Assembly (NCBI GenBank): GCA_001768565.1
Contig: MEOE01000016.1
Coordinates: forward strand, 62,001 to 126,000
Length of the DNA: 64,000 nucleotides
Direction of reading: 5' to 3'
Origin: Bacteroidetes bacterium GWF2_33_16
Lineage (GTDB): Bacteria; Bacteroidota; Bacteroidia; Bacteroidales; UBA12077
Part shown: piece by piece, positions 1 through 8,900 of the stretch
Position numbering within the stretch: the stretch's first letter is position 1
Layout of the letters: every line of letters begins with the position of its first letter
The notes under the pieces: model-generated
Database searches by the model: none
Told to the model about the DNA's origin: nothing
The model's input: the letters and a program-made list of their open reading frames with translations, nothing else
Translations under genes and position numbers: made by a program

Positions 1-66
1 CTGGCTCATTGCACTAAACGAAAGTGCTATGAAAAAAAACAACAATAGTTTTCGCATAATACTCAT
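1..66 (-). CDS. N-terminus of a secreted protein, cut by the left edge
   Basis: Only the first 22 codons are present (start ATG at 66, alternative in-frame ATG at 57). They encode a basic start (MSIMRK) followed by a hydrophobic stretch LLLFFFIALSFSAMSQ, which looks like a Sec signal peptide with cleavage near Ala-Met-Ser-Gln. The frame stays open to base 1. It starts 10 bases after psd on the same strand, so it is probably the last visible gene of the rsfS-ftsH-cdsA-psd operon. The mature protein is outside the window and its function cannot be judged. Confidence 0.7.
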   Translation of the reverse strand, partial: MSIMRKLLLFFFIALSFSAMSQ

Positions 67-76
67 TGTAATTAGT

Positions 77-733
77 TCAGTTCAACTTAGCAATCACTGT
101 TTGAGTTCCGACTGTATTTTGATTAATATTTACTTTGATTTCGGTATTTAATGGCAGAAGAATATCAACTCTTGATCCAAATCGAATAAATCCAACTTCT
201 GAGTTCTGTTCAAATTTCATTCCTTCTTTAGCATAACAAATAATTCTTCGGGCAACAACACCTGCAATTTGGCGGAATAAGACCTGTTGCTTATTTTTAT
301 TTTCAACTACTACAGTTGTACGTTCGTTTTCGGTTGATGACTTGGGTAATCGGGCAACCAAAAACTTACCAGGATGATATTTAACGTATTTAATTATACC
401 TCCTACTGGAAACCAATTAATATGAACATTCCAAACCGACATAAAAATAGAAACCTGAATTCGTTTATCGTTAAAATACTCATTTTCTTCTGTTTGTTCA
501 ATAACAACTACCTTTCCATCACATGGGGCATAAACATAATTATCATCGGTAACAATTACACGTGATGGTTTTCGAAAGAAACGTAATATAAAAACAAAAA
601 ATAATAATGATATAGTAAATATTCCCAAGGAAATAAATGACACAGAAATATAATTTATTGCAAGAAAATCAATAATTGCTAACAAAATGAATACATATAT
701 AATAATCTTATAACCCTCTTTATGTATAGTCAT
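77..733 (-). CDS. psd: Phosphatidylserine decarboxylase, short proenzyme type
   Basis: Converts phosphatidylserine to phosphatidylethanolamine at the inner membrane. The 218-residue protein has two hydrophobic segments near the N-terminus (about 10-50), then the conserved FMSVWNVHINWFPVGG and YHPGKF blocks. Near the C-terminus is RFGSR (184-188), where the proenzyme cleaves itself between Gly186 and Ser187 and the Ser becomes the pyruvoyl cofactor. The length fits the short bacterial/archaeal Psd class rather than the roughly 320-residue E. coli type. It follows cdsA by 17 bases, so CDP-diacylglycerol synthesis and decarboxylation of its downstream product are co-transcribed; the phosphatidylserine synthase gene is not in the window. 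Confidence 0.93.
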   Translation of the reverse strand: MTIHKEGYKIIIYVFILLAIIDFLAINYISVSFISLGIFTISLLFFVFILRFFRKPSRVIVTDDNYVYAPCDGKVVVIEQTEENEYFNDKRIQVSIFMSVWNVHINWFPVGGIIKYVKYHPGKFLVARLPKSSTENERTTVVVENKNKQQVLFRQIAGVVARRIICYAKEGMKFEQNSEVGFIRFGSRVDILLPLNTEIKVNINQNTVGTQTVIAKLN

Positions 734-750
734 AACTATAATTTAATCTT

Positions 751-1563
751 TTAGTGTATTAATTGTAAATATACGTAAAATAGAGGTAATGCCAAAAAAA
801 CGGCATCAAAACGATCCAACACACCACCATGCCCAGGCAATAATTTACCTGAGTCTTTTTCGTCAATACTTCGTTTAAAAGATGATTCAACCAAATCGCC
901 AAAAGTACCAGCTACAGAAACTATCAAACCAACAATTGCCCAATCGATGAATCGTAGTTCCTTAAAAATTAGTGATACAATATAGGCTATTCCAATTGTT
1001 GATGCTGTGCCTCCTATAAAACCTTCCCATGATTTTTTGGGTGAGATTCGTTCAAAAAGTCGATGTTTGCCAAATGAAACACCGAAAATATATGCAAGCG
1101 TATCGTACGACCACATTAAGAAAAAGAATCCAAGTAGCATATGCGAACTATAATTGAGATGCTCATCGATAACTATATAATTGGCAAATGATAGTGGCAC
1201 TGCAATATATAATAGACCCAATATAGTAAACCCAATATTTGTAAAAGGTTGATCAGATTTTCTATAGAGTTCAATAATAAAAACACCCATTATCAGAGGA
1301 ATAACCGGAAGAAAACATTTGGCCGACAATATATTATTAACAAACAGGTAATTCGCTATAATAATGAAAGAACCAACTATAATCCCGTATATTTTTAATG
1401 GACTTATTTCATCTTTTTTCGATAAAGTATAAAGCTCATACATTGAACCTATCTGAATTAATAAAAACAGTACCAGAAATGATATTTTGCTGAAAGCAAT
1501 TGCACTTACAACTATAACCAGAAAAATAATTCCTGTAATAGTACGTTGTATTAGGTTACTCAA
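751..1563 (-). CDS. cdsA: Phosphatidate cytidylyltransferase (CDP-diacylglycerol synthase)
   Basis: Makes CDP-diacylglycerol from phosphatidic acid and CTP in the inner membrane. The 270-residue protein is polytopic (about eight hydrophobic segments) and carries the ISPKKSWEGFIGG block and the C-terminal CDS signature SFKRSIDEKDSGKLLPGHGG followed by LDRFDA. The frame back to the upstream stop contains no ATG. The first plausible start is a TTG at 1563, preceded by AAAAGAGA; it gives MSNLIQRTITG, which matches the usual family N-terminus. It lies 24 bases downstream of ftsH in the same operon. Confidence 0.94.
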   Translation of the reverse strand: MSNLIQRTITGIIFLVIVVSAIAFSKISFLVLFLLIQIGSMYELYTLSKKDEISPLKIYGIIVGSFIIIANYLFVNNILSAKCFLPVIPLIMGVFIIELYRKSDQPFTNIGFTILGLLYIAVPLSFANYIVIDEHLNYSSHMLLGFFFLMWSYDTLAYIFGVSFGKHRLFERISPKKSWEGFIGGTASTIGIAYIVSLIFKELRFIDWAIVGLIVSVAGTFGDLVESSFKRSIDEKDSGKLLPGHGGVLDRFDAVFLALPLFYVYLQLIH

Positions 1564-1587
1564 ATCTCTTTTGATTATGTATTTATA

Positions 1588-3672
1588 TTATTCGATTTTT
1601 TTCTCTTTTTTAACCTTGGGATCAACAGTTTCTTTTGAATCAATTTCAGATTCTGCCTTTAAAAGTTCATCATTAGCTGTTTCTTTTTTTGATTTCCAAA
1701 GCGATTCCTTGTCATGATGTGAAGGCCAAGGTCTTTTACCAAAAATATTTTCCAGGTCCTCGGCAAAAATAACCTCTTTCTCTAACAGAATCTCTGCAAG
1801 TTTATTTAAGCCATCCATATGTTTGATTAGAATATCCTTTGAACGTTTATAAGCTTCGTCGATAATGTTTTTTGCTTCAGAATCAATTAACTCGGCTGTT
1901 TTCTCGCTGTATGGTTTTGTAAATGCCATATCAGATTGGCCAGATGAATCGTAGAAACTAACATGACCAACCTTCTCGCTCATACCAAAATAAGCAATCA
2001 TTGCATATGCTTGCTTTGTAATTTTTTCAAGATCATTCATTGCGCCTGTCGATATTTTTCCAAATACCAATTCTTCTGCAACACGACCACCAAGAGCTGA
2101 GCACATTTCGTCTAACAGCTGTTCGCGAGTAGTAATCTGACGCTCTTCGGGCAAATACCAGGCTGCGCCAAGTGCTCTACCACGAGGAATAATCGTAACT
2201 TTTACCAATGGATGAGCATGCTCGAGTAACCAACTAATTGAGGCATGTCCGGCTTCGTGATAAGCAATCGTTTTTTTCTCATTTTTGGTAATAATTTTGG
2301 TTTTGCGTTCCATTCCACCAACAATTCGGTCTATAGCATCAAGAAAATCCTGTTTCTCAATAAGCTTTTTCCCTTTACGAGCGGCTATTAGAGCAGCTTC
2401 GTTACAAACATTTGCAATATCGGCCCCAGAAAAACCAGGTGTTTGTTTTGATAAAAACTCAAGATCTAATTTTTCATCAATCTTAAGTGGTTTTAGATGA
2501 ACACCAAATATTTCTTTACGTTCGTTAATATCGGGCAATTCGAGGTGAATTTGTCTGTCAAAACGTCCGGCACGCATCAATGCTTTATCGAGAATGTCGG
2601 CACGGTTTGTAGCTCCCATAATAATTACACCAACGTTATTTCCGAAACCATCCATCTCGGTAAGTAACTGGTTAAGTGTATTTTCACGTTCATCGTTTGC
2701 ACCCCAGTTTGGATTTCGGCCCCGGGCACGACCAATAGCATCAATCTCATCAATAAAAATAATACAAGGAGCTTTTTCTTTTGCTTGCTTAAACAAATCG
2801 CGAACACGTGATGCGCCAACACCAACAAACATCTCAACAAAGTCGGAACCCGACATTGAGAAAAATGGCACATTCGCTTCGCCTGCAACCGCTTTGGCAA
2901 GTAATGTTTTTCCTGTTCCTGGAGGGCCAACCAATAATACTCCTTTTGGGATCTTCCCACCCAGATCGGTATATTTTTTAGGCGTTTTTAAGAAATCTAC
3001 AATTTCCTGAACCTCAACTTTTGCTTCTTCTAATCCGGCAACATCTTTAAAATCGGTCTTTATATTACTTTCCTTATCGAAAAGCTGTGCTTTCGATTTG
3101 CCAACATTAAAAATATTACCACCACCACCAGGACCACCGCCTTTGGCCATTCTGCGGAAAATAATAACATAAATAATTACGATAATAAATATCGGTATTA
3201 ACCAACCAAAAATTTCACGAAAATAGTTGTGTCTGGTTTCGAAACTAACCTCGATAAGTTCACCTTGTGGATTTTTATCCTGAACCTCACGAATCCATTT
3301 CTCAAAATATTCCATTGATCCAATAGTAAAAAAGAAATGTGGCCCTTCTTTTGATACGCGAGCAAACTTATTATCGAACATCTCTTTATAAGGCGCTTTT
3401 TCTAATAGTTCTGGTTTGATATAAATATTTGCAATTTCCTTATTTACAACAACTATTTTGGCAACATCACCATTTTTTAGCATCTCGCGTTCAAACTCCT
3501 GCATTGTAATCTCTTTCGGCTCGGCAGTTGAAGCCATAAATTGTAATGCAATTAGCACAACTGCAATAATACCATAAACCCAAAAAATATTGAATTTGGG
3601 TTTCCCATTTGTATTACCTACTCCCATTGTGCTTTTAAAGTCTTTTTTCTCTTTTTTATTTTCTTCTGACAT
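1588..3672 (-). CDS. ftsH: ATP-dependent zinc metalloprotease FtsH
   Basis: Membrane-anchored AAA protease that degrades misfolded membrane proteins and short-lived regulators. The 694-residue protein has a first membrane helix at about 28-46, a periplasmic domain to about 150, and a second helix at about 156-172. It then has a Gly-rich linker, the AAA module (Walker A GPPGTGKT at 249-256, Walker B IIFIDEID at 304-311, arginine-finger region MRAGRFDRQ) and the M41 protease domain with HEAGH at 472-476. A charged C-terminal tail rich in Lys and Glu follows. The start codon shares one base with the rsfS stop (TAATG), suggesting translational coupling. Confidence 0.97.
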   Translation of the reverse strand: MSEENKKEKKDFKSTMGVGNTNGKPKFNIFWVYGIIAVVLIALQFMASTAEPKEITMQEFEREMLKNGDVAKIVVVNKEIANIYIKPELLEKAPYKEMFDNKFARVSKEGPHFFFTIGSMEYFEKWIREVQDKNPQGELIEVSFETRHNYFREIFGWLIPIFIIVIIYVIIFRRMAKGGGPGGGGNIFNVGKSKAQLFDKESNIKTDFKDVAGLEEAKVEVQEIVDFLKTPKKYTDLGGKIPKGVLLVGPPGTGKTLLAKAVAGEANVPFFSMSGSDFVEMFVGVGASRVRDLFKQAKEKAPCIIFIDEIDAIGRARGRNPNWGANDERENTLNQLLTEMDGFGNNVGVIIMGATNRADILDKALMRAGRFDRQIHLELPDINERKEIFGVHLKPLKIDEKLDLEFLSKQTPGFSGADIANVCNEAALIAARKGKKLIEKQDFLDAIDRIVGGMERKTKIITKNEKKTIAYHEAGHASISWLLEHAHPLVKVTIIPRGRALGAAWYLPEERQITTREQLLDEMCSALGGRVAEELVFGKISTGAMNDLEKITKQAYAMIAYFGMSEKVGHVSFYDSSGQSDMAFTKPYSEKTAELIDSEAKNIIDEAYKRSKDILIKHMDGLNKLAEILLEKEVIFAEDLENIFGKRPWPSHHDKESLWKSKKETANDELLKAESEIDSKETVDPKVKKEKKIE

Positions 3673-4076
3673 TATTTAGTTTCTCCTTTAGATTTAACAA
3701 CATCTTCATATTTTGTAAGTTTTGCATCGGCCCACAAATCTTCTATTTTATAAAAATCTCTGTATGATTTCTGAAAAATATGTACAACAACATCGGCATA
3801 GTCTAACAATATCCAAGTAGCAGTACTTTTACCTTCCTTATGCCAAACTTTTTCGCCAATTGTTTCAAGCACAGTATCCATAACCGAATCGGCTAATGCA
3901 TCAACCTGTGTATTTGACTCACCATGACATACTACAAAATATTTACAAACTGCATTTTCTATTTTAGTTAGATCGAGACTTACAACTTCTTTTCCTTTTT
4001 TTCGATGAATCCCTTCAACTATTGATGCCAAAAGGGCTTCTGTTCCTGTCTCAACTTTTACTTTTCTTTTTCCCAT
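3672..4076 (-). CDS. rsfS: Ribosomal silencing factor RsfS
   Basis: RsfS (YbeB/Iojap family) binds ribosomal protein L14 and blocks joining of the ribosomal subunits when nutrients run short. The 134-residue protein shows the family core: SLDLTKIENAVCKYFVVCHG, a TQVDALADSV helix, KVWHKEGKSTATWILLDYADVVVHIF, then YRDFYKIEDLWADA. It is the first gene of the operon and overlaps ftsH by one base. A minus-strand TACCTTTG element at 4091-4098 would place transcription start only a few bases from this ATG. Confidence 0.93.
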   Translation of the reverse strand: MGKRKVKVETGTEALLASIVEGIHRKKGKEVVSLDLTKIENAVCKYFVVCHGESNTQVDALADSVMDTVLETIGEKVWHKEGKSTATWILLDYADVVVHIFQKSYRDFYKIEDLWADAKLTKYEDVVKSKGETK

Positions 4077-4090
4077 TTAATATTTTTTTG

Positions 4091-4098
4091 CAAAGGTA
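4091..4098 (-). promoter_or_regulatory. Candidate -7 promoter element for the rsfS operon
   Basis: Read on the minus strand this is TACCTTTG, an exact match to the Bacteroidota -7 consensus TAnnTTTG. It lies 15 bases upstream of the rsfS ATG, implying a very short leader. No clear TTTG -33 box is found 19-21 bases further upstream, so the call rests on the -7 element and its position. Confidence 0.45.
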
Positions 4099-4315
4099 AT
4101 TAAATTAATTTCTTTTTAGTATCTGGTTATTTGATTCATAATGAAACAACATAAAAGAAATACACTTTGTTTTTACAAATAGCGTTCCTTTTTCATTTTT
4201 TTTTGATTACCGGTAATAATGTCATCTTTTTAGATATTTTTATTGATATATGTCACACAAAAGGTTATATTGCAATACTAAATTTTATATTTATTTGACA
4301 TTAAGATTTTAAATC

Positions 4316-5056
4316 ATGAAACCCTGGAATAATATAATTCATTTAGATTCTGTTTCATCTACCAATGTGTACGCATCGAAACTACTAAAAGAGGAAAAAC
4401 CAGAAGAGGGTACCATAATTATTACCGATAATCAATCGGCAGGTAAAGGACAAGGTGTAAATAGCTGGGAAAGTGAAAAAGGCAAAAACTTACTTTTCAG
4501 TCTGATTCTCTACCCCGACTTTCTTGAAGCCTCACATCAGTTTATGATTTCAAAAGTAATAGCGCTTGGCATTCAAAAGTACTTGGCATTTAAATCGAGA
4601 CATATTTCCATAAAATGGCCCAATGATATTTATTATACGGATAAAAAAATTGCAGGAATTTTAATAGAAAACACAATTACTGGTTCAAAAATTAACCAAA
4701 GCATTGTAGGCATTGGAATAAATATTAACCAAACTGATTTTAAAGGTGATGCTCCAAATCCTATTTCCTTAAAACAAATTATTAGTAGCGACTCTTATCT
4801 TGAAGACGAACTTGTTGAATTAAAATATCATCTTGCCAAGTATTATAATAAACTCAAAGCAAAACACTTCAAGGAAATTGACAAGGAATATCTTCTAAAT
4901 CTTTATAAATACAAAGTTTGGCAGGATTACAAAACCAAGGATTTACTGTTCCGCGGAAAAATTTCCGGAGTAACCGAATTTGGACACCTGCAAATACTAA
5001 CTCCCGAAGATGAATTAAAAGAATTCGATTTTAAAGAGGTTGAGTTTGTGTTATAG
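4316..5056 (+). CDS. birA: Biotin--[acetyl-CoA-carboxylase] ligase, no DNA-binding domain
   Basis: Activates biotin as biotinyl-5'-AMP and attaches it to the biotin carboxyl carrier protein. The 246-residue protein has LDSVSSTNVYA (10-20), the adenylate-binding loop GKGQGVNSW (43-51), KWPNDIYY followed by KKIAGILIE, and GIGININQ, with the small C-terminal beta domain after about residue 200. It lacks the N-terminal helix-turn-helix of E. coli BirA, so it is a monofunctional ligase and not a repressor. It is transcribed away from rsfS. Confidence 0.93.
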   Translation: MKPWNNIIHLDSVSSTNVYASKLLKEEKPEEGTIIITDNQSAGKGQGVNSWESEKGKNLLFSLILYPDFLEASHQFMISKVIALGIQKYLAFKSRHISIKWPNDIYYTDKKIAGILIENTITGSKINQSIVGIGININQTDFKGDAPNPISLKQIISSDSYLEDELVELKYHLAKYYNKLKAKHFKEIDKEYLLNLYKYKVWQDYKTKDLLFRGKISGVTEFGHLQILTPEDELKEFDFKEVEFVL

Positions 5057-5129
5057 AATATTTGGATTTCAATACTCACCCATTATCATTCAAGTTATCT
5101 TTCTATTTTTATACTAAAATGATTTTATT

Positions 5130-5161
5130 TTTGTGGTAAGCTCAAAAATAAAATACCTTTG
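5130..5161 (+). promoter_or_regulatory. Bacteroidota-type promoter for cmk-ispH
   Basis: TTTG at 5130-5133, a 20-base spacer, then TACCTTTG at 5154-5161. Both elements match the Bacteroidota sigma consensus (TTTG, 19-21 bases, TAnnTTTG) exactly. It predicts a start near 5167-5169 and a leader of about 20 bases before the cmk ATG. This is the cleanest promoter in the window. Confidence 0.72.
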
Positions 5162-5187
5162 GGACTTATAAAAAACAGAGATTATTA

Positions 5188-5880
5188 ATGAATAAAAAGA
5201 TAATTATAGCTATTGATGGGTATTCATCATCGGGAAAAAGCACTATAGCAAAAGCCACTGCCAAACATCTTGGATTTAAATATATCGATAGTGGAGCCAT
5301 GTACCGCGTGGTTACTCTTTTTGCTATTCGAAATAAACTAATCGATAAAACAAATTCAAAGATCAACGAAGAAGAGTTAAAAAAACAGATTGATTCGGTT
5401 CATATAAACTTTAAAATAAATCAACTGAAGGACAGACAAGAGATTTATTTAAACAACGAAAATGTTGAAGATGAAATCCGCGAGATGGAAGTATCAAACC
5501 TCGTTAGTTTTATAAGTAAATTAAAATTTGTGCGCGAAAAAATGGTTCGCATACAGCAGGAATTAGGCAAAGAAAAAGGCATTGTTATGGATGGGCGTGA
5601 TATTGGAACTGTTGTTTTCCCAAATGCCGAATTAAAAATTTTTATGAATGCCAAAGCTGAAGTAAGAGCAGAACGCAGATACAAAGAACTCAAAGAAAAA
5701 GGTGTTGTGGTTAGTTACGAAGAAATTCTCGAAAATGTTAAAAGCCGCGATCATCATGATGAAACACGCGACGAAAGTCCGCTTAGAAAAGCTCATGACG
5801 CCATTGAACTTGATAATAGCAATATGTCAGAGACTGAACAATTAAACTGGATTCTGGGTTTAATAGAAAAGTTAAAATAA
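5188..5880 (+). CDS. cmk: Cytidylate kinase
   Basis: Phosphorylates CMP and dCMP using ATP, in pyrimidine nucleotide recycling. The 230-residue cytosolic protein starts with the P-loop IAIDGYSSSGKSTIAK and the substrate-binding YIDSGAMYR. The MDGRDIGTVVFPNAELKIFM block is the CMP-binding/lid region, followed by a helical segment ending in SRDHHDETRDESPLRKA. Length is typical. A strong promoter lies just upstream, and ispH follows 16 bases downstream, so the two are probably co-transcribed. Confidence 0.96.
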   Translation: MNKKIIIAIDGYSSSGKSTIAKATAKHLGFKYIDSGAMYRVVTLFAIRNKLIDKTNSKINEEELKKQIDSVHINFKINQLKDRQEIYLNNENVEDEIREMEVSNLVSFISKLKFVREKMVRIQQELGKEKGIVMDGRDIGTVVFPNAELKIFMNAKAEVRAERRYKELKEKGVVVSYEEILENVKSRDHHDETRDESPLRKAHDAIELDNSNMSETEQLNWILGLIEKLK

Positions 5881-5896
5881 CAAATCAATTTTAAAA

Positions 5897-6769
5897 ATGA
5901 ATATTGAGATTGATAGCAATTCTGGTTTTTGTTTTGGAGTAGTAAATGCAATCCAATTGGCTGAAATGGAACTCGACAATTCGGATACTTTATACTGCCT
6001 TGGCGATATTGTTCATAACAGTGCCGAAGTGGAACGCTTAAAAATGAAAGGCCTTGTTACTATTAATCACAACGAATTTAAAGAACTGAAAAACTGCAAA
6101 GTATTACTTCGTGCACATGGTGAACCACCCGAAACTTATAAAATTGCACTCGAAAACAATATTCAACTTATTGATGCATCATGCCCTGTGGTTTTAAAAC
6201 TGCAAAAGAATATAAAATTGGGCTTTGATGAAATTATTGCGCAGGGAGGACAGATTGTTATTTATGGTAAAGAAGGGCATGCCGAAGTGAATGGATTGGT
6301 TGGACAAACCAACGGAAAGGCTATTGTTATTGGAGGAATAAATGATCTCTCTAAAATTGATTTTACAAAACCTGTTAATCTGTTTTCGCAAACCACAAAA
6401 AGCATCGAGGGATTTTACGAAATTGAAAAGGAAATTCGTAAACGAATGGTCGATACTCAGGGAGTTGACAACATTACTCTTATTTCGAATGATACCATTT
6501 GCAGACAGGTTTCTCATCGTCAACCACAACTGCGTGAGTTTGTTAAAAAGCACGATGTGGTAATTTTTGTAAGTGGCACGAAAAGCTCAAATGGCAAAAT
6601 GTTATTTCAGGTTTGTAAAGATGAAAATCCAACTACTTACTTTGTTTCCGACGAAAAAGAATTGAAACCTGAATGGTTTAAAAACACTACATCAGTTGGT
6701 ATTTGTGGAGCGACATCAACGCCACGCTGGCTAATGGAAAAGATTGCTGAAAGCATTAAAGTTCTTTAA
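5897..6769 (+). CDS. ispH: 4-hydroxy-3-methylbut-2-enyl diphosphate reductase
   Basis: Last step of the MEP isoprenoid pathway, making IPP and DMAPP with an iron-sulfur cluster. The 290-residue protein has the three cluster cysteines in their usual settings: GFCFGV near the N-terminus, DASCPVV in the middle and GICGATSTP near the C-terminus. The substrate-binding RAHGEPPE and GKEGHAEVNGL motifs are also present. There is no S1/RpsA fusion as found in some Firmicutes. It forms an operon with cmk and ends 8 bases from the converging gene at 6778. Confidence 0.96.
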   Translation: MNIEIDSNSGFCFGVVNAIQLAEMELDNSDTLYCLGDIVHNSAEVERLKMKGLVTINHNEFKELKNCKVLLRAHGEPPETYKIALENNIQLIDASCPVVLKLQKNIKLGFDEIIAQGGQIVIYGKEGHAEVNGLVGQTNGKAIVIGGINDLSKIDFTKPVNLFSQTTKSIEGFYEIEKEIRKRMVDTQGVDNITLISNDTICRQVSHRQPQLREFVKKHDVVIFVSGTKSSNGKMLFQVCKDENPTTYFVSDEKELKPEWFKNTTSVGICGATSTPRWLMEKIAESIKVL

Positions 6770-6777
6770 AAACTTTT

Positions 6778-7431
6778 CTATTTCAATCGTTTAATTACCG
6801 AGAAGGCCCTATCTACATCCTTATCTTTTAATATAATTGTAAATTCATTTGTAGTTGATATTACCTCAAGAACATTTATTCCCTCCCAGGCAATCCGCTT
6901 AAAAATATAGTAGTACAAACCAGGTTGGTCAATGTTTTCGGCAGGTAGTTTTATGGTAATCGATGATAATCCATAATTATACGAGATAAGCCTTTCTTCA
7001 TTAAAAATATCAGGAATTTCCTTACTTACAATATCGCTCAAAACAAATGTAGTTTCGTAAACACCTTGAGAAAAAGTGTAAAACAAATCTTTTTTGGTAC
7101 TAAGCAGAGAAATAAGTTTTTGCTGCTTCTTAAGCAGTGTATCGGAGTTTTTAAAAGTGTAATCAGCAAGGTTCGATCTCACAATAATATCACCCAGTTT
7201 CCGAACCATCTTTTCAAGCTTAGCCGTAGTTTGCACCTTATTTACAGAAACATATCTTCGGAGTGACATAACAATAGCCCCATCATTAACCTTTTTATTA
7301 AGTAATGATTCAACATCGGGTTTAATATTCTTTGCCAAAGAGGAATAATTTACCAATCCATCGTTTAGTAGTTCAACAATAAATATTCGTTGATTAACGA
7401 TGGTTTCTACAGCTTGTGAAATTGTTATCAT
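6778..7431 (-). CDS. Predicted amino-acid metabolism regulator with C-terminal ACT domain
   Basis: A 217-residue cytosolic protein. The last 70 residues form a recognisable ACT fold (SSITIKLP, a helix beginning PGLYYYIFKRIAWEG, then INVLEVISTTNEFTIIL and a final helix). The N-terminal part has the pattern ELLNDGLVNYSSLAKNIKP ... GAIVMSLRRY, which resembles ACT-containing predicted regulators of the COG2150 type. I infer, without proof, that this half binds DNA. The gene diverges from lysC-lysA, and two palindromes (7442-7454, 7461-7473) lie just upstream of its start. Together these suggest an amino-acid-sensing regulator of itself and possibly of lysine synthesis. Confidence 0.7.
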   Translation of the reverse strand: MITISQAVETIVNQRIFIVELLNDGLVNYSSLAKNIKPDVESLLNKKVNDGAIVMSLRRYVSVNKVQTTAKLEKMVRKLGDIIVRSNLADYTFKNSDTLLKKQQKLISLLSTKKDLFYTFSQGVYETTFVLSDIVSKEIPDIFNEERLISYNYGLSSITIKLPAENIDQPGLYYYIFKRIAWEGINVLEVISTTNEFTIILKDKDVDRAFSVIKRLK

Positions 7432-7441
7432 AATTCATTTA

Positions 7442-7473
7442 TAACATTTTGTTAAATATATAACATATTGTTA
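7442..7473. promoter_or_regulatory. Two tandem 13-bp palindromes, candidate operator
   Basis: TAACATTTTGTTA at 7442-7454 and TAACATATTGTTA at 7461-7473 are two copies of the perfect inverted repeat TAACAnnnTGTTA with centres 19 bp apart. They lie 11-42 bases upstream of the ACT-domain regulator's ATG, in the region shared with lysC. A dimeric regulator could bind here. The region is very AT-rich, so chance is not excluded. Confidence 0.45.
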
Positions 7474-7499
7474 TTTTTTTGTTATTAATGCCAACTATT

Positions 7500-7531
7500 T
7501 TTTTATGTAATGCATCGGATAAATAGATTTG
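7500..7531 (+). promoter_or_regulatory. Candidate lysC promoter
   Basis: TAGATTTG at 7524-7531 matches TAnnTTTG. Twenty bases upstream is TTTT (7500-7503), a three-of-four match to the -33 TTTG. The element sits 28 bases before the lysC ATG and downstream of the tandem palindromes, which would place those upstream of the polymerase footprint on this strand. Confidence 0.45.
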
Positions 7532-7559
7532 CTCAACATTTTAATACCTAAAAGAAATT

Positions 7560-8900
7560 ATGCGAATTGTAAAGTTTGGAGGAACATCAGTTGGATCTGC
7601 TTACCATATTAAAAAACTAGTTAATCTTATTGACGTAAATAAAAGAACACTGTTTGTGTTTTCGGCAATTGGAGGAATTACCAATATGTTAGCTGATTTT
7701 ATTTACCAATCGAAACTGGGTGAAAAAGAAATATGCCAACATACCTTTTTAAGAATCAGAGAAATTCACTTTAGAGTAATTACCGAACTTTTTTCGAGCA
7801 AAAACTATAAACAAATTGCCGAGTCGAAAGTTGAGGAATCGCTGAAATTACTGAGCTATTATTCAAATCACAGAATTACTGAGAAAGCAGAAAAAGAAAT
7901 TCTTGTACAAGGGGAGCTTATCTCCTGTTCGATTATCTATTTATACATGCTTGAGCATGAAATGGATGTAGCATATATTCCAGCATTGCGATTTATGTTT
8001 ACCGACAAGTACAAAGAGCCAAACTATTTAAAAATTACTGAAAAATTAACTAAAGAACTTAGTAAATACAACGGATGCAAGCTTTTTATCACAAATGGCT
8101 ATATCTGCCAAAACTACAAGAGGCAGACCGACAATCTTAACCGTGGAGGAAGCGATTATACAGCGACCATTATTGGAAATGTTCTACGCGCGAGCATTAT
8201 TGAAATATGGACCGATATTGATGGGTTACAAAATAATGATCCTCGCTATGTGGAAAACACCTTCCCTATTCGCAATTTATCATACGAGGAGGCCAGTGAG
8301 CTGGCATATTTTGGCGCAAAAATATTACATCCACTGTGTATTATTCCTGCCCAAAGAGCCAAAATTCCCATTGCTCTAAAAAACACTATGTCGCCCGACG
8401 ATCAAGGTACAACTATATCGGAATATGCTATAAGCAAAGGAATAAAAGCCATTGCAGTAAAAGACGGGATAACAGCTATAAAAGTTAAATCGGCCAGAAT
8501 GATGCAGGCTTATGGTTTTCTACGTCGCATTTTTGAGGTATTTGAGAAATTCAAAACTCCTGTAGATATGCTAACCACGTCAGAAATTTCGGTGGCAATG
8601 ACCATTGATAATAACGCATACCTTGAACCCATTATAACAGAACTTTGTAATTTGGGTGAAGTGGAAATAGATCAAAATCAATCTATTATTTGTATAGTAG
8701 GAAATTTTAATGACAACCGAAACATCTCGATACAAAGTATTACCGACGGCTTAGGAAATATACCTGTTCATATGATATCATTTGGCGCAAGTAAAATAAA
8801 TATTTCCTTTCTTATCGATACAACAAATAAGATTGAAGCTTTAAATCTTTTAAATCAACATATTTTCAGACATCATCTATGTTCAATCAATATACAATAA
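7560..8900 (+). CDS. lysC: Aspartate kinase, monofunctional
   Basis: Phosphorylates aspartate, the first step toward lysine, threonine and methionine. The 446-residue protein starts with the kinase motif KFGGTSVGSA and has GGSDYTATIIG followed by EIWTDIDGLQNNDPR, where nucleotide and aspartate bind. The C-terminal part (from about 300) carries two ACT-type regulatory units (VKSARMMQAYGFLRRIFEVF and IVGNFNDNR regions), as in lysine-sensitive class enzymes. There is no homoserine dehydrogenase fusion. It overlaps lysA by 22 bases, so it probably feeds the diaminopimelate/lysine branch. Confidence 0.94.
   Translation: MRIVKFGGTSVGSAYHIKKLVNLIDVNKRTLFVFSAIGGITNMLADFIYQSKLGEKEICQHTFLRIREIHFRVITELFSSKNYKQIAESKVEESLKLLSYYSNHRITEKAEKEILVQGELISCSIIYLYMLEHEMDVAYIPALRFMFTDKYKEPNYLKITEKLTKELSKYNGCKLFITNGYICQNYKRQTDNLNRGGSDYTATIIGNVLRASIIEIWTDIDGLQNNDPRYVENTFPIRNLSYEEASELAYFGAKILHPLCIIPAQRAKIPIALKNTMSPDDQGTTISEYAISKGIKAIAVKDGITAIKVKSARMMQAYGFLRRIFEVFEKFKTPVDMLTTSEISVAMTIDNNAYLEPIITELCNLGEVEIDQNQSIICIVGNFNDNRNISIQSITDGLGNIPVHMISFGASKINISFLIDTTNKIEALNLLNQHIFRHHLCSINIQ

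Noticed and set aside
2594-3010. 138-codon open frame on the plus strand inside ftsH
   Set aside because: It is antisense to the AAA domain of ftsH, its protein is Pro/Ser-rich without family resemblance, and it has no promoter or ribosome site.
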